DNA from: Ridgeia piscesae
Lineage: Eukaryota; Annelida; Polychaeta; Sabellida; Siboglinidae
Direction of reading: 5' to 3'
NCBI GenBank assembly: GCA_025642075.2
Contig: JAODUO010001179.1
Location: 1-64,000 of the forward strand
DNA: 64,000 bases
Shown: in pieces, positions 1-11,970 of the stretch
Layout of the letters: every line of letters starts with the position of its first letter
Position numbering within the stretch: the stretch's first letter is position 1
Made by a program: the position numbers and the translations under genes
Notes under the pieces: generated by a model
What the model saw: the letters and a program-made list of their open reading frames with translations, nothing else
Databases searched by the model: none
What the model was told of the DNA's origin: nothing

Positions 1-725
1 CAAAAAAATTGCGATCTTTTCTCGCCGTCTCGCCGACTCTCGGCGGGGTTTAATTGACGCCTCGCACCTCGGCTCGAACGCTGGATTAAGCAAGAATTAA
101 TGGCTTTACGTGTGTCACTTGTGCTATAGATGCTTCTCTCACTTGTGCTACAAATGCTTCCTCTGTCGGATCCATTTTCTACTGTGATTTATCCAAGACC
201 ACGTAGCTCCTCGCTAACGTAAAACACTTCCGACATTTGTAAACAACAGAAAAATAGTCCGGACTGACCTTCCTTTCGGTAGGCCCGCCCCTTGAAGCCT
301 GTCAAAATCTGCTCTAGGGAAGTGTGACGATTCGAATATTTTCATTGGTTAAAAATCTTTGGTATTTAATTTCACCTTTTTATTACGAATGCAAATAAAT
401 ATTATTTGTTGATACATAGGACCCCTTTCGTGTATAATAAGGTACCATATCTTAGTTTTTGCGCAGAAATGTCTAATAACGAAGAAAACCGAAAGAAACC
501 AAAATTTTACAGATAGGAGGTAATCAAACCACTCGGCTTGGAATAAAGATGGCGATACGCAGTGTTCTATGACGACGATTTAGGCACTGAAGATATTATT
601 TTTCCCAGTTTGTCTGATAAGTGAATATGCTTCTGTCACCATTAATGTATACTTATATAATATACATTTAGGTATATGGAATGTTACAGCTGCGTTTCAG
701 TTCCCCTTTAAACAAGCGAAAAATT
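1..725. other. Stretch with no recognisable gene
   Basis: No exon of the lectin array and no convincing protein is visible here. The only structure noticed is a short direct repeat around 116-165, where a segment reading cacttgtgcta followed by an atgcttc block occurs twice. The first 60 bases are GC-richer than what follows. Confidence 0.5.
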
Positions 726-824
726 CACTTGTAATGAGCGTCCATGACATCTCTCAAATTTCGTGTTGTGGGGCGAAGTGCACCACCGGGTGCACTTCGC
801 CCTACAATCAGTGTCATTGTTATA

Positions 825-950
825 TGCATTCACCATCATCATCATTATGCAACCATAGAGTCCCGTGGTTGGGCGAAGGACTCAGCATGCAGACTATTTT
901 TGCATCTGCTTATCTTGCGCTTGCCGTTTGGGTAGTCAAGCGGAATTTGG
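825..950 (-). mobile_element. 3' end fragment of an RTE-like LINE
   Basis: This stretch closely matches 5390-5510, the 3' end of the larger minus-strand RTE-like element. Both have a run of CAT/ATC triplets, then the tccc-cggttgggcgaag block, then cagcatgc and cttatcttgcgct. On the minus strand it encodes the typical RTE tail (frames around AFAQP...DSMVA), followed by the ATG-rich 3' microsatellite. It is a dead, strongly 5'-truncated copy. Confidence 0.65.
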
Positions 951-955
951 TATAG

Positions 956-1980
956 GACCTGATGAGTCGAAATCAACCAAAACGTTCATAGGAGAGAACA
1001 TTTATAGGTTCACTTTTCGGGACTGTCAAATGGAAAAGTTCTTAAATGTATCTCTACATGCGATAAAGTTTGTATGTATGTATGCATGTATGTATGTATG
1101 TATGTTTGTATGCGTGCATGTGTATATATGTGTGTATGACCGTACCCATAAAAATCAGGAATACGTCGGGATTGCCAAAGCGAGCAATTCAGCCCGAAGT
1201 GCGCGAATGTTTTTGTTGCTGGAAAGGGCGATTTTTTAGATATTGGCGTATTTTGTTAGTAGATATCGTAAATTAATATTATTCTATTGCAATATCATAA
1301 AACGAGGTATAGCATTGCAAAAAAGAGATATGTCAGCGAACACGAACCATTTATGTATAAAATCTGCGAATTCTACAACATAAAGGATGTTGATATCGAA
1401 CTCGACCTAGCGCTCAACTTGCTTAACCGATGGCAATGTCGGCGCCGGTGGAATGCTTGACAACGAGTCAATGACACAACTAGTGGACGCGCATCGGATG
1501 GGGGAATCCATTGGATTTGGGCGGGTCAGACACTAACGGTGATACAGGGAGTGTCGTCGACAGAGTGTAGGTTCAGCCTCACTCATTGACCTTTCTAACA
1601 ATGACATGCCAGGGCTTTGGCTGTGCAGTGACACATACAGTATCAGTGTCACCGGTAATGTATATATTACTAGTTATTGTTTCGAACTATGTTTTGAAGT
1701 TATTTTATTGATACCTGTATGTGTGCGTGTTATTAGCTTCCATATAATGACCACTTTATTAGGTTGAAGACTTCTTTATTAGTGGGGGAGGGAATAATAT
1801 TTGTCAACAGGTGGGAAATAAGACATTGACTGATTGAGTGTAGTTAGTGGATGGGAGGTTTATAAGATTCAGAGGTGGTGTTGGAGCTTTGACTCAAAAT
1901 TATCCAAGGTAGTCGCAGACAGCTTGTCTTGGGAGCAGAGAGTTCCGCTCCGCTATATACATAGTGCATTAGGTAAATGA
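956..1980. other. No gene seen; contains a (TATG)n tract
   Basis: Apart from an impure TATG/TGTATG microsatellite at about 1068-1132, nothing could be assigned. The open frames over the microsatellite are low-complexity translations. Confidence 0.5.
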
Positions 1981-1984
1981 CGTC

Positions 1985-2289
1985 TTGCTGTAGACTGCAT
2001 ACACCTATATACATATATGCATGCGTATATACATACATGCATACGTACATTAATCCGTATGTACATACACACCTACATATATACCGACACACATAGTTAC
2101 ATGCATACGTGCGTACATATACACATGCACCAACAGACTCGCTTATAAATACAGACATTCACATTTACAAATGTACACGTATATACATATATAAGCATGC
2201 GTACATACATGCATACATACACAAATACATAGACATTCACACACGCACACGCACGCACACACGCACACACACACACACACAACACACAC

Positions 2290-2337
<48 letters not shown>

Positions 2338-2350
2338 CATACATACATTC
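1985..2350. repeat. Compound microsatellite (ATAC/CA/TA)n
   Basis: Impure tetranucleotide ATAC/ATGC repeats run into a (CA)n tract at about 2238-2293, a (TA)n tract at about 2295-2332 and a short ACAT tract. It is followed by a pyrimidine-rich CCTCCCT stretch that also lies upstream of exons A4 and A6. Confidence 0.85.
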
Positions 2351-2530
2351 ATGTATGTATTCATTTCCCTTTTCCTCACATCCTCCCTCCTATCCTTCCT
2401 CCCTCCCTCACTCAATCATTCACTCACTCTTCCACTCATTCCCTCCTTCCCTCCAAAGTAACTACCTATATACCCACATACCTACATGCAGGAATATAAT
2501 CACTGATGCTTATTATTCTGTTATCGACAG

Positions 2531-2746
2531 CCATGGGAACAAACCATGCATTTGTTGGAGTAGCCACACAATCTTCTACTTTTAAAGACAACACTCCTGA
2601 ATTGGCCATAGATGGAAATATAAACAATTATTACTCGAAACACAGCTCCTCCCATACGAGATTCCAGTATTGGCCTTGGTGGGAAGTCACGTTCAAGTAC
2701 ACTATTCGTGTGAGCGAAGTTATCATAGTAAATCGTCTGGACTGGC
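2531..2746 (+). CDS. Exon A1: N-terminal half of F-type lectin domain, unit 1
   Basis: A 72-codon internal exon with acceptor ttatcgacag and donor gtaagt, phase 1 at both ends. It encodes the first half of an F-type lectin (fucolectin/tachylectin-4/pentraxin-1) domain: MGTNHAFVG, ATQSST, ELAIDGN, a PWW block and VSEVIIVNR. The His of SSHT lies exactly 26 residues before the Arg of NRLD. Joined to exon B1 it completes HX26RXDX4R, the fucose-binding signature of this family. Oddly, the Cys found two residues before that His in A4 and A6 (HSCSHT) is Ser here. In known F-type lectins this Cys pairs with one near the domain end, so B1 may carry an unpaired Cys. The ATG near the exon start is internal, not a translation start. 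Confidence 0.85.
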
Positions 2747-3159
2747 GTAAGTTATTAAATGAACTATTTCGTTAGTAGTTTTCAGTTGTCAACTGCTTAT
2801 TCCAAACAAGTATTGGTTGGTCCGTGTGAACGCAACCAGTGGGTTCGGGTGAATCCTAAATTCGCTGAAAGCCAATGTTAAGATGAACAAGAATCCGAAA
2901 TAGGAGCAGGGGAATTATATGTAATGTTTGGTATGCAAGTAAATTCACACGATATGTCTATCTAACGTAAACAATTGTCTATGTATGGATACTGTTTATT
3001 AAAAGAAAATACACTAATATACCGTCAGGTTATTGGCAGAAAGAACTAACACTTGTTGTTATAATTACAATATAACATGCAACGTTGTTCAGATTTAATA
3101 AGTATGTCATTGCTATGTTTAATACGATTTACATATTTTAGATACGATATAAAACAATC

Positions 3160-3370
3160 TTGAAAATTGATAGAAGCATGTTGAGATGCATACTTTATAT
3201 TATTCCGTATTAGTGGAACTTTGATAACTTTCATAAGGGTATAGCTGTTTTCACTACTACAGTAGGTGAGTCGCATTCTGGGATTAGATGATAATACATG
3301 CTAATGTTGTCTATATATTGGTGACATTTGGTTAACATGTCATATTGATAATTATATTTGTATTTATCAG
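3160..3370 (+). other. Conserved intron block before exon B1
   Basis: About 210 bases that end at the B1 acceptor resemble the same position before B4 (29565-29769), B6 (54733-54937) and, more weakly, B3 (23055-23187). Shared landmarks are agcatgttgagatgcat, gtgagtcgcat, gacatttggttaacatgtcat and the final ttgtat-tatcag. It shows that the units were duplicated together with their introns. Whether it has a splicing or enhancer role is unknown. Confidence 0.7.
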
Positions 3371-3565
3371 CTGTACATCGCCTGTGGAACTTCAGGATCA
3401 GGGTTGGTCTAAAACACGCATGTGGATCCTACAGCAATGACATACCAATAGGAAACACGAAGGCATTCACATGTGAACCTAATGCCAGAGGGAATTCACT
3501 GAAGATCCAAATAAAGGAAAGAAGGGAGGTTCTGAACCTTTGTGAAGTGCTCATTTTTGGAACAG
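3371..3565 (+). CDS. Exon B1: C-terminal half of F-type lectin domain, unit 1
   Basis: A 65-codon exon between tatttatcag and gtatgg, phase 1/1. It starts in the frame giving VHRLWNFRIRVG, continues through CGS, NDIPIGNT, TCEPNARGNSLKIQI and ends LCEVLIFGT, the usual close of this domain. The junction with A1 makes Pro and places the last Arg of RXDX4R. Compared with the 67-69 codon B exons elsewhere it lacks about four residues before CGS, where the others read PNNGMYKK, so the loop there is shortened. The four later copies read SIIVG or NIVIG where this one has RIRVG. Confidence 0.82.
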
Positions 3566-3749
3566 GTATGGTTGAAGAAAACAGGTGGATTACATTAAAT
3601 AACAACTATTTATAAATAATAGGATGTGATGGCAAATGTAATTTATGAGAGTCGGCTGGAAAGTTCTCGCGGGAAGGGTCTCATTCATGAATGTATTATT
3701 ATACATATTATTTATATATACATATATTTATCATTATATAGACTCATTA

Positions 3750-3759
3750 GATAGACACG

Positions 3760-3804
<45 letters not shown>

Positions 3805-4216
3805 ATGTGTACAGTACATAAATTGCAATGTAGGTACCTTTCTTTTCTTAATGTATTGAATTTTGCAATTCTGGACTATTATTTCTCCCCAATTCACTAT
3901 AAATGGGATATATTTTAAATTCCTGTTGTTTATTTGTTTAATTGCAATTGACCAAACAATAAATGTTTTCATGATGTATTTAAGACTTTTGAAATATGTT
4001 TCAGTGATTGTGCCGTTGGACACAATAACCTGAACGTTCAGAATGTGTAGTAGTTGCCTAAATGTTTATTGTAAAATTATCTAGATTTGAAATAATAATG
4101 ATAACAATAGTACTAATTTATTATAACGTTAATTCCCGCACAGCAGATAGATGTATAGATGTGCAGTATAGGCAATATATACTATATATTAGTAAATACC
4201 TAAATAAAAAAAATAT

Positions 4217-4265
<49 letters not shown>

Positions 4266-4271
4266 TAATAA

Positions 4272-4312
<41 letters not shown>
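3750..4312. repeat. Three (TA)n tracts
   Basis: Pure or nearly pure TA dinucleotide runs at about 3761-3801, 4220-4261 and 4277-4312, separated by AT-rich intron. They are microsatellites in the B1-C1 intron. Confidence 0.9.
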
Positions 4313-4315
<3 letters not shown>

Positions 4316-4579
4316 AATGTAAGTTAACTATATGTTATATAACATTGGTTTTAAGACGTACACTACTAAAACAGATATGTAAATTATATCAATATATTTA
4401 AAACAAATTAAACATGATTTTAAGAGGTAATACTGAAACATTGTATGTAAATATAAACTAGTATTAAAACACTGATTTAAGACTGTATAACACTAAAAAG
4501 AAGAAATTATAAAACAACTTGCAATATGTTAAGATTGTTAGAGTTAAATAAAATGTCGAATAACAGTATATGTCTTTAA

Positions 4580-4960
4580 ACGTTTCTAAACATAGACAGT
4601 GCCCTAGATGCACGAATGTTCACAAACAATTAATTCCAAAGTCGCGGTGCTGCCGCACCAAATGCTGAAAGGTCAATGTAGTTCTTTGTTATGCATAGTT
4701 TTGACCTAGGCATCAGGCACGCGTTCGTGGTTGAAGAAGTCGGGCTCAACCGGCAACCAATTTAGCTCCTTCAACGCTGGTATGCTGTGCTCGTGTTTAC
4801 TGGTGCATGTTACTAATCTGACTGCATTTTTCTGGAAACGCTGCGACCGAGCTGTCTGTGATATCGGTATGTTATGAAAGAGTAACTTGCAATAGTCTAG
4901 GCGAGAGGTGACGCGTGCATTGACCGCATTTTCTGCTGCTTCAATTTGTTAGACAGTGCC
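4580..4960 (-). mobile_element. L2/CR1-like LINE, C-terminal fragment
   Basis: Read on the minus strand, broken frames show the usual tail of an L2/CR1 reverse transcriptase: DYCK-LLFHN, RFQKNAVRL, then a LNWLPVEP segment close to the LHWLPV motif, then a short tail. It is a decayed fragment in the B1-C1 intron with no usable ORF. The LINE at 19.0-19.6 kb carries the same motifs in better condition. Confidence 0.6.
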
Positions 4961-5249
4961 TTATTGATGATAGTCTGTATAGAAGAAAGTTACGTGCAGC
5001 GCACACAGTCACGCGATATGTTATGGTAAGATATTGGTCCATGTGAATTGTCTAATAATAGTTTATAGGCATTATAATATGTTACTTTAGCATGTTGTTT
5101 GCAGATAGGGGTTGAACGCTGCATAAATTGGAGTTAGATAAATAGTGCAAGGTGAATAGCTGCGACAGAGCAGTTGCAGCGGGGACTTTTTCTCCAACTT
5201 CTTTCTGACATTGGGACAGTTAATCAGGATCTATCACAGGACTTCCCTT

Positions 5250-7010
5250 CACCTAACGCCTCTTGTTGCCCTTCTTCTGTAAAGGCCCGTAGTTATCCGA
5301 TACGTAAGGCAGTTTGAGTGTTAGTAATATATGCACATATCTTTCACTTTCTACTAGATGAAATCGTTGGCTCCTGAAACACGCATCTACATCATCATTA
5401 TCAGCAACAGCAGCAGCAGCAGCCATAGTGTCCCGCGGTTGGGCGAAGACATCAGCATGCTGCTTCCACATTTGCCTATCTTGCGCTATCCTGTGCCAGG
5501 TGGTACCCTTTCAGTAGTCGTCTAGTTCGTCTCTCAACGTCTCCCGATCTTCCTCTAGGTCTTTTCCTTTCGTATGGTTACCAGTCCATCGATTATTTCG
5601 TATCCTGTTTACGTGCCCTGCCCAGATCCACGTCCGTCTTCTGACTTGTTCAATCACGTCTGAGACATTTGTCTTTTCTTTTACCCATATTATGTTTGTT
5701 TTTGTGTCCTGGTATGTGATATTTAACACACTCATTTCCATCTCTGTTTGTGCGGCTGCTAGCTTGCTCAATGCTTGGGTGGTGAGTGCCCATGTTTCTG
5801 CGCCGTATGGCATTGCTGGAAGTAGGCATGAGTCATAGACTTGACTCTTCAAGCATATATACGAATGTTACCCTTGCAGAGGTCGCGGTGCTTGGTGAAT
5901 GCTGTTGATTTTTCTTTGAATCTCCCTGTCTTGGTTTTTGTGTCTGGTGCTGTATCTCTGTCCCAAGTAGATGTAGTAACGTTCTCGATCTGAGTGTTGT
6001 GGAGATATAATATTGTCGTTTTCCATCATCACCTTTGTTTTCGACCTGTTCATCTTCGGACCCTGATTTTAACTTTCATCGGCTAATTTCTGTAGCATTT
6101 TTTGTAGCTCATGTGGCATATTAGCGCATATGAGTATATCGTCGGCGAAGCGAAGATGACTAAGATATTCGCTGTCTATCTTCAAGCCTCTGGTGGCCTA
6201 AGTCAGTCGTCGGAAAATGCTTTCGAGTGCTGCCGTGAACATCTTGGGCGATATGGTATCTGCCTGTCGTACCCATATCCTGATGTTGATCTTGTTGCTT
6301 TCTTTTCTGTAGGTAGACTGTCATCGAGCTGTTTGTGTAGATTTCCTGCAGGAGTTCGATGTACACATCTTTCGTCCCCTACTCTTGAAGCGAGATCAGC
6401 ACTGCTTGAGTTTGCACTGAGTCGAAGGCTTTCTCGTAGTTAACGAATGCGAGGCAGAGTGGGATATAATAGTTTCTGCTACTTCTCCTTCAGTTGCTTT
6501 ACGGCAGGTATGTCGTTGATTATCCGCTTCTGAATCCACCTTGCACTCGTGGTTGGTTTTCGTCGAGAGTCTTCTCTAGCCTTTTCGTTAGTACTTTCGT
6601 GAGTATTTTTTTTTATAGATGTCGGTGTGTAATTCTTGAGGTCTTTCTTATTGTCCTTCTTAAAGATGATCATCATCTTAGAGTCCTTCCACGCTGTAGG
6701 TATTCGTCCTTCTGATAAGCATTTAGTGTACAGCTTAGCAAGTGACTGTTGCTGTCCCATTCTTACTATCTCCTAGTGCTGCTTCCACCTCTCATGATGT
6801 TATCTCTGGTACATTTTTGGGTCAGTGTGGATTATGGTACTCTGTCCACTGTCGTATAGCTCGGTGTAGAATTCCTCTATTCGTTCTGTGATCTTATCTT
6901 GATAATGGATTTTTCTACCCTGCTTGTCCAGAAGTGTGATCAGTCTGTGTTGGCCTAGCTTTTGCGGTTTTTGGATATTCCTCAGGCTCTTTGATGCCAT
7001 GATCGTTTAT
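5250..7010 (-). mobile_element. RTE-like LINE, 5'-truncated and decayed
   Basis: Minus-strand ORF pieces read in the order expected for an RTE-like endonuclease/reverse transcriptase. 7000-6800 is the linker (IQKPQKLGQHRLITLLDKQGR). 6760-6480 has AKLYTKCLSEGRIPTAWKD and IIFKKDN. 6370-6160 is a core fragment, and 6053-5870 holds MNRSKTKVM. 5850-5511 has LPAMPYGAETWALTTQ, KTNIIWVKEKTNVSDVI and WAGHVNRI. Near 5460 the end WKQHADVFAQPRDTMAAAAA runs into a triplet microsatellite. Several frame changes separate the pieces, so it cannot make protein. It inserted into the B1-C1 intron opposite to the host exons. Confidence 0.85.
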
Positions 7011-7295
7011 CGTGTGATCTCTTGTTTGTATTTACTGATTTCATCTACATTCCACAACCATATGTCTATATGACGCAGTTATTAAGATATGGAAGTTTGC
7101 AGTCTTTTAGAAAAAATACATATTCATAAGGTAATCACCATGTTCACGTTATTGTGTTATTGTAACATTTGTTGTAGATAAATGACATTAAAAATGTGTG
7201 TATAACTAATACAGCTAATTTATGTAAGGTAATAAATGCAAAAGTACTACTTCAGAACTGTCATTAAATGACACGAAAAAATATTTTTGTGTGTG

Positions 7296-7366
<71 letters not shown>
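7296..7366. repeat. (CA)n(TA)n compound microsatellite
   Basis: About 30 bases of CA followed directly by about 40 bases of TA, about 110 bases upstream of the C1 acceptor. Confidence 0.95.
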
Positions 7367-7370
<4 letters not shown>

Positions 7371-7477
7371 CAAAAACCTTTATTTCTCTTCTTCACATAG
7401 TGAATATATTTACATAGTGACTATATTTAACTTCGATACAAAGCATATTATTGAAAATATGTTCATTATGTAATCAG

Positions 7478-7588
7478 CACTGAACGCCTGCAAGATACGT
7501 CCATGCAAAAATGACGCCACATGCACGGACATTCCTGACGGCTACAAATGCACTTGCAAGGATAATTACATTGGAACACATTGTCAAT
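7478..7588 (+). CDS. Exon C1: canonical EGF-like domain, unit 1
   Basis: A 37-codon exon with acceptor gtaatcag and donor gtaagc, phase 1/1. The frame gives LNACKIRPCKNDATCTDIP, then DGYKCTCKDN and YIGTHCQ: six cysteines with EGF spacing and the typical GYxCxC motif, so three disulfides are expected. The spliced junction with B1 makes Ala (G plus CA). Paralogues are C2 and C3. A giant GT repeat starts 61 bases after the donor. EGF domains of this kind act as spacers or protein-binding modules in extracellular proteins; no calcium-binding consensus is obvious at the N-terminus. Confidence 0.85.
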
Positions 7589-7644
7589 GTAAGCTCAATA
7601 TGTAACGCGCTCGTATACGAACACATGTTTCACGATGATGTACT

Positions 7645-8234
<590 letters not shown>

Positions 8235-8236
8235 AT

Positions 8237-8270
<34 letters not shown>

Positions 8271-8689
8271 TGAATTAGAAAGTACTCACACATTTCATTC
8301 TTGAGTCTTTTTTGTGAGAATTACCATACCAAATTGTTTGCAATATAAGTCCTCTTTGTAATTATTCGGATGTCGTGATTGCTGCATTAAATCTCCTCAT
8401 TCCAATAACTTAATGGTTTCTTTGGATTCTTATTTAGGCTTACAATGCCAACACACTATGAGAAAGGAGTTAATTGAAAACGCTCATCTTATTCACATGT
8501 ATTAAATGTGTTGTGTTCTTAGACATTTCATGAAACAGGCAGTGCAATTCTACAAACTCGCATTTCAAAGTTCATGCAACTGTGTACAATGCGAATCAAC
8601 GGTGATCCGTGTAGTTGCAAATATGCTTCAACAACTGATCAAATGCATGTATTTCTAACTACCGAAAGATAACTACTTCAACACTAGTA

Positions 8690-8945
8690 TATGTCAGTCC
8701 GCCAAAATAAATGAAACAACAAGCGCAACAAGATGATAGGTGTACGACACAGGTACATTCTATCGACCAAGCTGTTTACAACAACACTTAAGATTCGTAT
8801 TGCGGAGACTAACCTGGGAATTAAGTCATAGTTGCTTCTCCGACAACAAACTGATATGCGCTAATATACTGCATGATCTACTACAATACATGCTGTAGGA
8901 CCTAGCAGATACAAATTCAGGTCTGAAGATGAACAAATAGAAACA
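8690..8945 (+). mobile_element. RTE-like LINE fragment
   Basis: The stretch around 8740-8940 shares blocks with the other RTE-like copies: tatcgaccaagc-gttta, gcttctccgacaaca, ctgatatgcgctaatat and ggtctgaagatgaacaa. The equivalents are at 31780-31870 and 44475-44585. It corresponds to the reverse-transcriptase region and its frame is destroyed. It lies in the C1-D1 intron. Confidence 0.6.
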
Positions 8946-9119
8946 ACGGATATTCAGAAATATGCCACACCACCCAGATATGTTGATATACATTAAGTCA
9001 TTCTTTAATTTATCAAATCTATCATTTTGATATGCAACTGAAAAGGTGTCATACACTCCACAATTCTCAAAATATTAAAACATATTTGAAACTTTTATAA
9101 TACGTTACATATATGCCAC

Positions 9120-9900
9120 ATCACATGAAAATGTAATATTTTTGGGGTAGAAAATAATATTGTTATGGCAATGTATGTGTGACAATTTCTTCAGTAATTT
9201 GAAAAACAGTTATGGCGGAAATGGATTAAAACAGTAATATCACAAATACTTCTGTAAGCGTCACCTATTTGACATATCTAGTAATATAGAAGAACACCAG
9301 TGGAAAAATACATTTTAGTGGGTATATACACGATTGCTAGCCAGAAATGTATGACATTCTGTGTTCCTTGCAATGCTATCACATATTTTCCATATCTATA
9401 TATGTAGATCAATATTGTAGTGGAAAACGATACACAAAATTACTAGCCAGTATTTTCAATGACATTTTTCTTTTGTTCCAAACCTAAATGACGAAGATTT
9501 CATGTGTTTTTCCCGTCATGGGCAGGTCATAATAGTTATATAGTGAGCTATGTGTGATCCCCTTCAGTAATTTTCAGAAGAAAACAAGTTATCGCGGAAA
9601 TGGGAAAACGGTTAAAAACGAGAAAGACTTAAATTGCATTTTACGTTGTGGTAGATAAAGTGTCATCATTTCCGCAATGCTGTTAAGCTGAAACAGACGC
9701 CCACATGTTGTCATACCCCTGAGTTGTATACTCCTCTTATAGAGTTTTTTCTTAGGCAACCCCTTTAGCAATGCCATTGAAAATGTATTGTGAAAACTGG
9801 TCAATGCTAAAATAAAAAATTTCACAAGGTAAGCTGTGAGTCCTGCAATGCTATCATATAGTGTCCATATCTATGGATGTAGACATATCCAAACATTACT
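9120..9900. repeat. Locally duplicated dispersed repeat
   Basis: Two blocks recur inside this stretch. Block one (tgtgtga-ttcttcagtaatt, then gttatggcggaaatgg) is at 9173-9223 and 9550-9603. Block two (tgcaatgctatcacatat, then tccatatctat-gatgtaga) is at 9365-9410 and 9842-9888. A further copy of block one lies at 48310-48375, so this is a dispersed family. No coding capacity was seen. Confidence 0.6.
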
Positions 9901-9999
9901 ACGACCATACGTCGCTGAAAACTATCGAAAAACCGTATTGCTGATGGCCAAAAGGAAGTATGCGTTTTCAATATGCGTGATCCACAAATATTAATTGAT

Positions 10000-10557
10000 T
10001 ATCTAATTATTTGGAAGTTTGGAAGCTATTTATTTCTTGTGGACAAGTGTCTGAAATTGCGTCCCATCAACCATTTGCCAAACAGCATCTGACATTCTGC
10101 TCGCAATGCGAAGCCGATGCCGATGTGTAAACATTCCTAAAATATGTCCCAGTGTAAATCTCCAGAGGGAGCGCCATGGTATTTTTGAAAACTAAACTTT
10201 ATATTACAATCAAAATATCATGAATTATCCTCAATATTTATAATAATGTTATGTCAAATACCGCTTTTCTGGGATAGGATTAACGTTTGTCCATCGTGGC
10301 TGATGTTGATCATATCGTCCTGAAATTCAACGAAGAATGAAGGGTGAAATCAATTCCTGTCGAGAAGTTCCGGTCACAGTATTGGCACGGATATGCAGGC
10401 ATCAGGACAGCGGTAGAACTAGAAGAAGCGCTAGCTCAGATATTCCGTTTGCATGTTTCTCAATGACTTTACCAGCAGCATGTATACTGGTAAGCTCTTA
10501 GATAGGTTAATTCACAAAACGCTGCATTAATAGAATAGCTCCATAGATGTGAAATAG

Positions 10558-10558
<1 letters not shown>
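10000..10558. other. No gene seen (intron C1-D1)
   Basis: Unique-looking intron sequence, slightly GC-richer around 10080-10170 and 10270-10440. No domain or repeat was recognised before the TA tract. Confidence 0.45.

Positions 10559-10622
<64 letters not shown>
10559..10622. repeat. (TA)n microsatellite
   Basis: About 62 bases of uninterrupted TA, ending about 90 bases upstream of the D1 acceptor. Confidence 0.97.
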
Positions 10623-10626
<4 letters not shown>

Positions 10627-10714
10627 CCATATACGCAAGATTAATGCACATCGTTGTTTACCTGTAGAAACGACAATCATATAACGTTTTTCTATGTTTG
10701 GTTTAATAACACAG

Positions 10715-10843
10715 ATGTGTGCAATTCAAGTGTTTGCAATGCGTGCATGTCAAGCCCATGCAAATATTCAAGTGTGTGCAAAATTACAGAGAATGGTTAC
10801 AGCTGCACTTGGAAAGGAAATTATAACCCAGCGTATCATCGAT
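10715..10843 (+). CDS. Exon D1: EGF-like domain lacking its last disulfide, long form
   Basis: A 43-codon exon after taacacag with donor gtgagt, phase 1/1. It begins DVCNSSVCNACMSSPCKYS, then SVCKITENGYSCTWKGN and ends YNPAYHR. The core matches the first four EGF cysteines, but the fifth is Trp (SCTW in place of CxC) and the sixth aligns with His in AYH. The same two changes occur in all four D exons. This copy and D3 also carry eight extra N-terminal residues with two more Cys (CNSSVC), bringing the total to six. It joins C1 through a Tyr codon and A2 through a Ser codon. Confidence 0.8.
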
Positions 10844-10871
10844 GTGAGTATTTTTATTACTGCTTCTGGTA

Positions 10872-10875
<4 letters not shown>

Positions 10876-10942
<67 letters not shown>
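10876..10942. repeat. (TA)n microsatellite after D1
   Basis: About 66 bases of TA, 33 bases downstream of the D1 donor. D3 has the same arrangement (33121-33174), so the tract predates the duplication. Confidence 0.95.
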
Positions 10943-10943
<1 letters not shown>

Positions 10944-11087
10944 CTATGCTGTACTGTTTCTGTTGTTTTATGTTAAATTATTTACATAATAATAATAGTG
11001 TATACGAGGATGTATATTTCTAAATTGAAATTATCCAGTCAAATCAAAATTTATGTTCATAGATATGTTTTCAATAACACACAATTA

Positions 11088-11089
<2 letters not shown>

Positions 11090-11127
<38 letters not shown>

Positions 11128-11269
11128 CTAACACAAAACAAATCCCTGGATAATTGGAATTAGAAATATACAGTACCCTTAGACATATTAATAATATATT
11201 TTTCTCGTCCTTCGAATACATATTTTTTCAATTTATGTGAAATTCGAAATAGTTATGATGTTTAGGTAG

Positions 11270-11304
<35 letters not shown>

Positions 11305-11420
11305 TATATATATAATATAACTATAACTATAACTATAACTATAACTATAACTATAACTATAACTATAACTATAACTATAACTAAAATAATATAATATAAT
11401 ATAATATAATATAATATAAG
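11090..11420. repeat. Cluster of TA, ATAACT and ATAAT repeats
   Basis: A (TA)n tract at about 11098-11125, another at 11270-11301, about eleven units of hexanucleotide ATAACT at 11316-11382, then a pentanucleotide ATAAT run to about 11418. The hexamer is not the animal telomere unit TTAGGG. Confidence 0.9.
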
Positions 11421-11970
11421 ATAACACTTAATATAAGATAGACACTATAATTATTTATTATTTCTGATACGGTTAACAATGACGAACATAAGGATACATA
11501 ATAATTATGTATATTGCTGTGGTTTGGTTTATTATGTTCATAATGACGCTGTGCCAAGTGTAAGGCCAGCCAGTCAGCCAGTCATCTATCATTACTATAT
11601 GCGTTTTTTAATACTCTTTGTTGTATTACTCACGTATCTTTTTTCATTTTGCCATCTCGCTTACCAACATACACAATATATATTTTACATGCGGTTACTT
11701 ACACAATGTATATTCTATGCCTGTTGAGGAACCTTGAAGTATGGAATTCCGAACGTTTTCTTACTGTATATGTAAATGACTGATACTATTAATATTAGCC
11801 TGATCCAAACAAACAAGACATTTAATTTAACATTATACAAAGAAACCAAGCACATTGAAAATGAAATGTACAATGGCCAATCACCGTTCTCACTTAATAC
11901 GAGTAAATGCAAATAGTTTACCTCTGTTGAATTTTCTAAATATGTCAATCCTGAAACTGTATCTTTATCA

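Noticed and set aside
2532..2534. ATG at the start of exons A1, A2 and A4 as a translation start
   Set aside because: It lies directly after a splice acceptor, the homologous exons A3, A5 and A6 lack it, and no signal peptide follows.
11316..11382. ATAACT hexamers as interstitial telomere repeat
   Set aside because: The unit and its complement differ from TTAGGG and from other known telomere units. It is a simple microsatellite.
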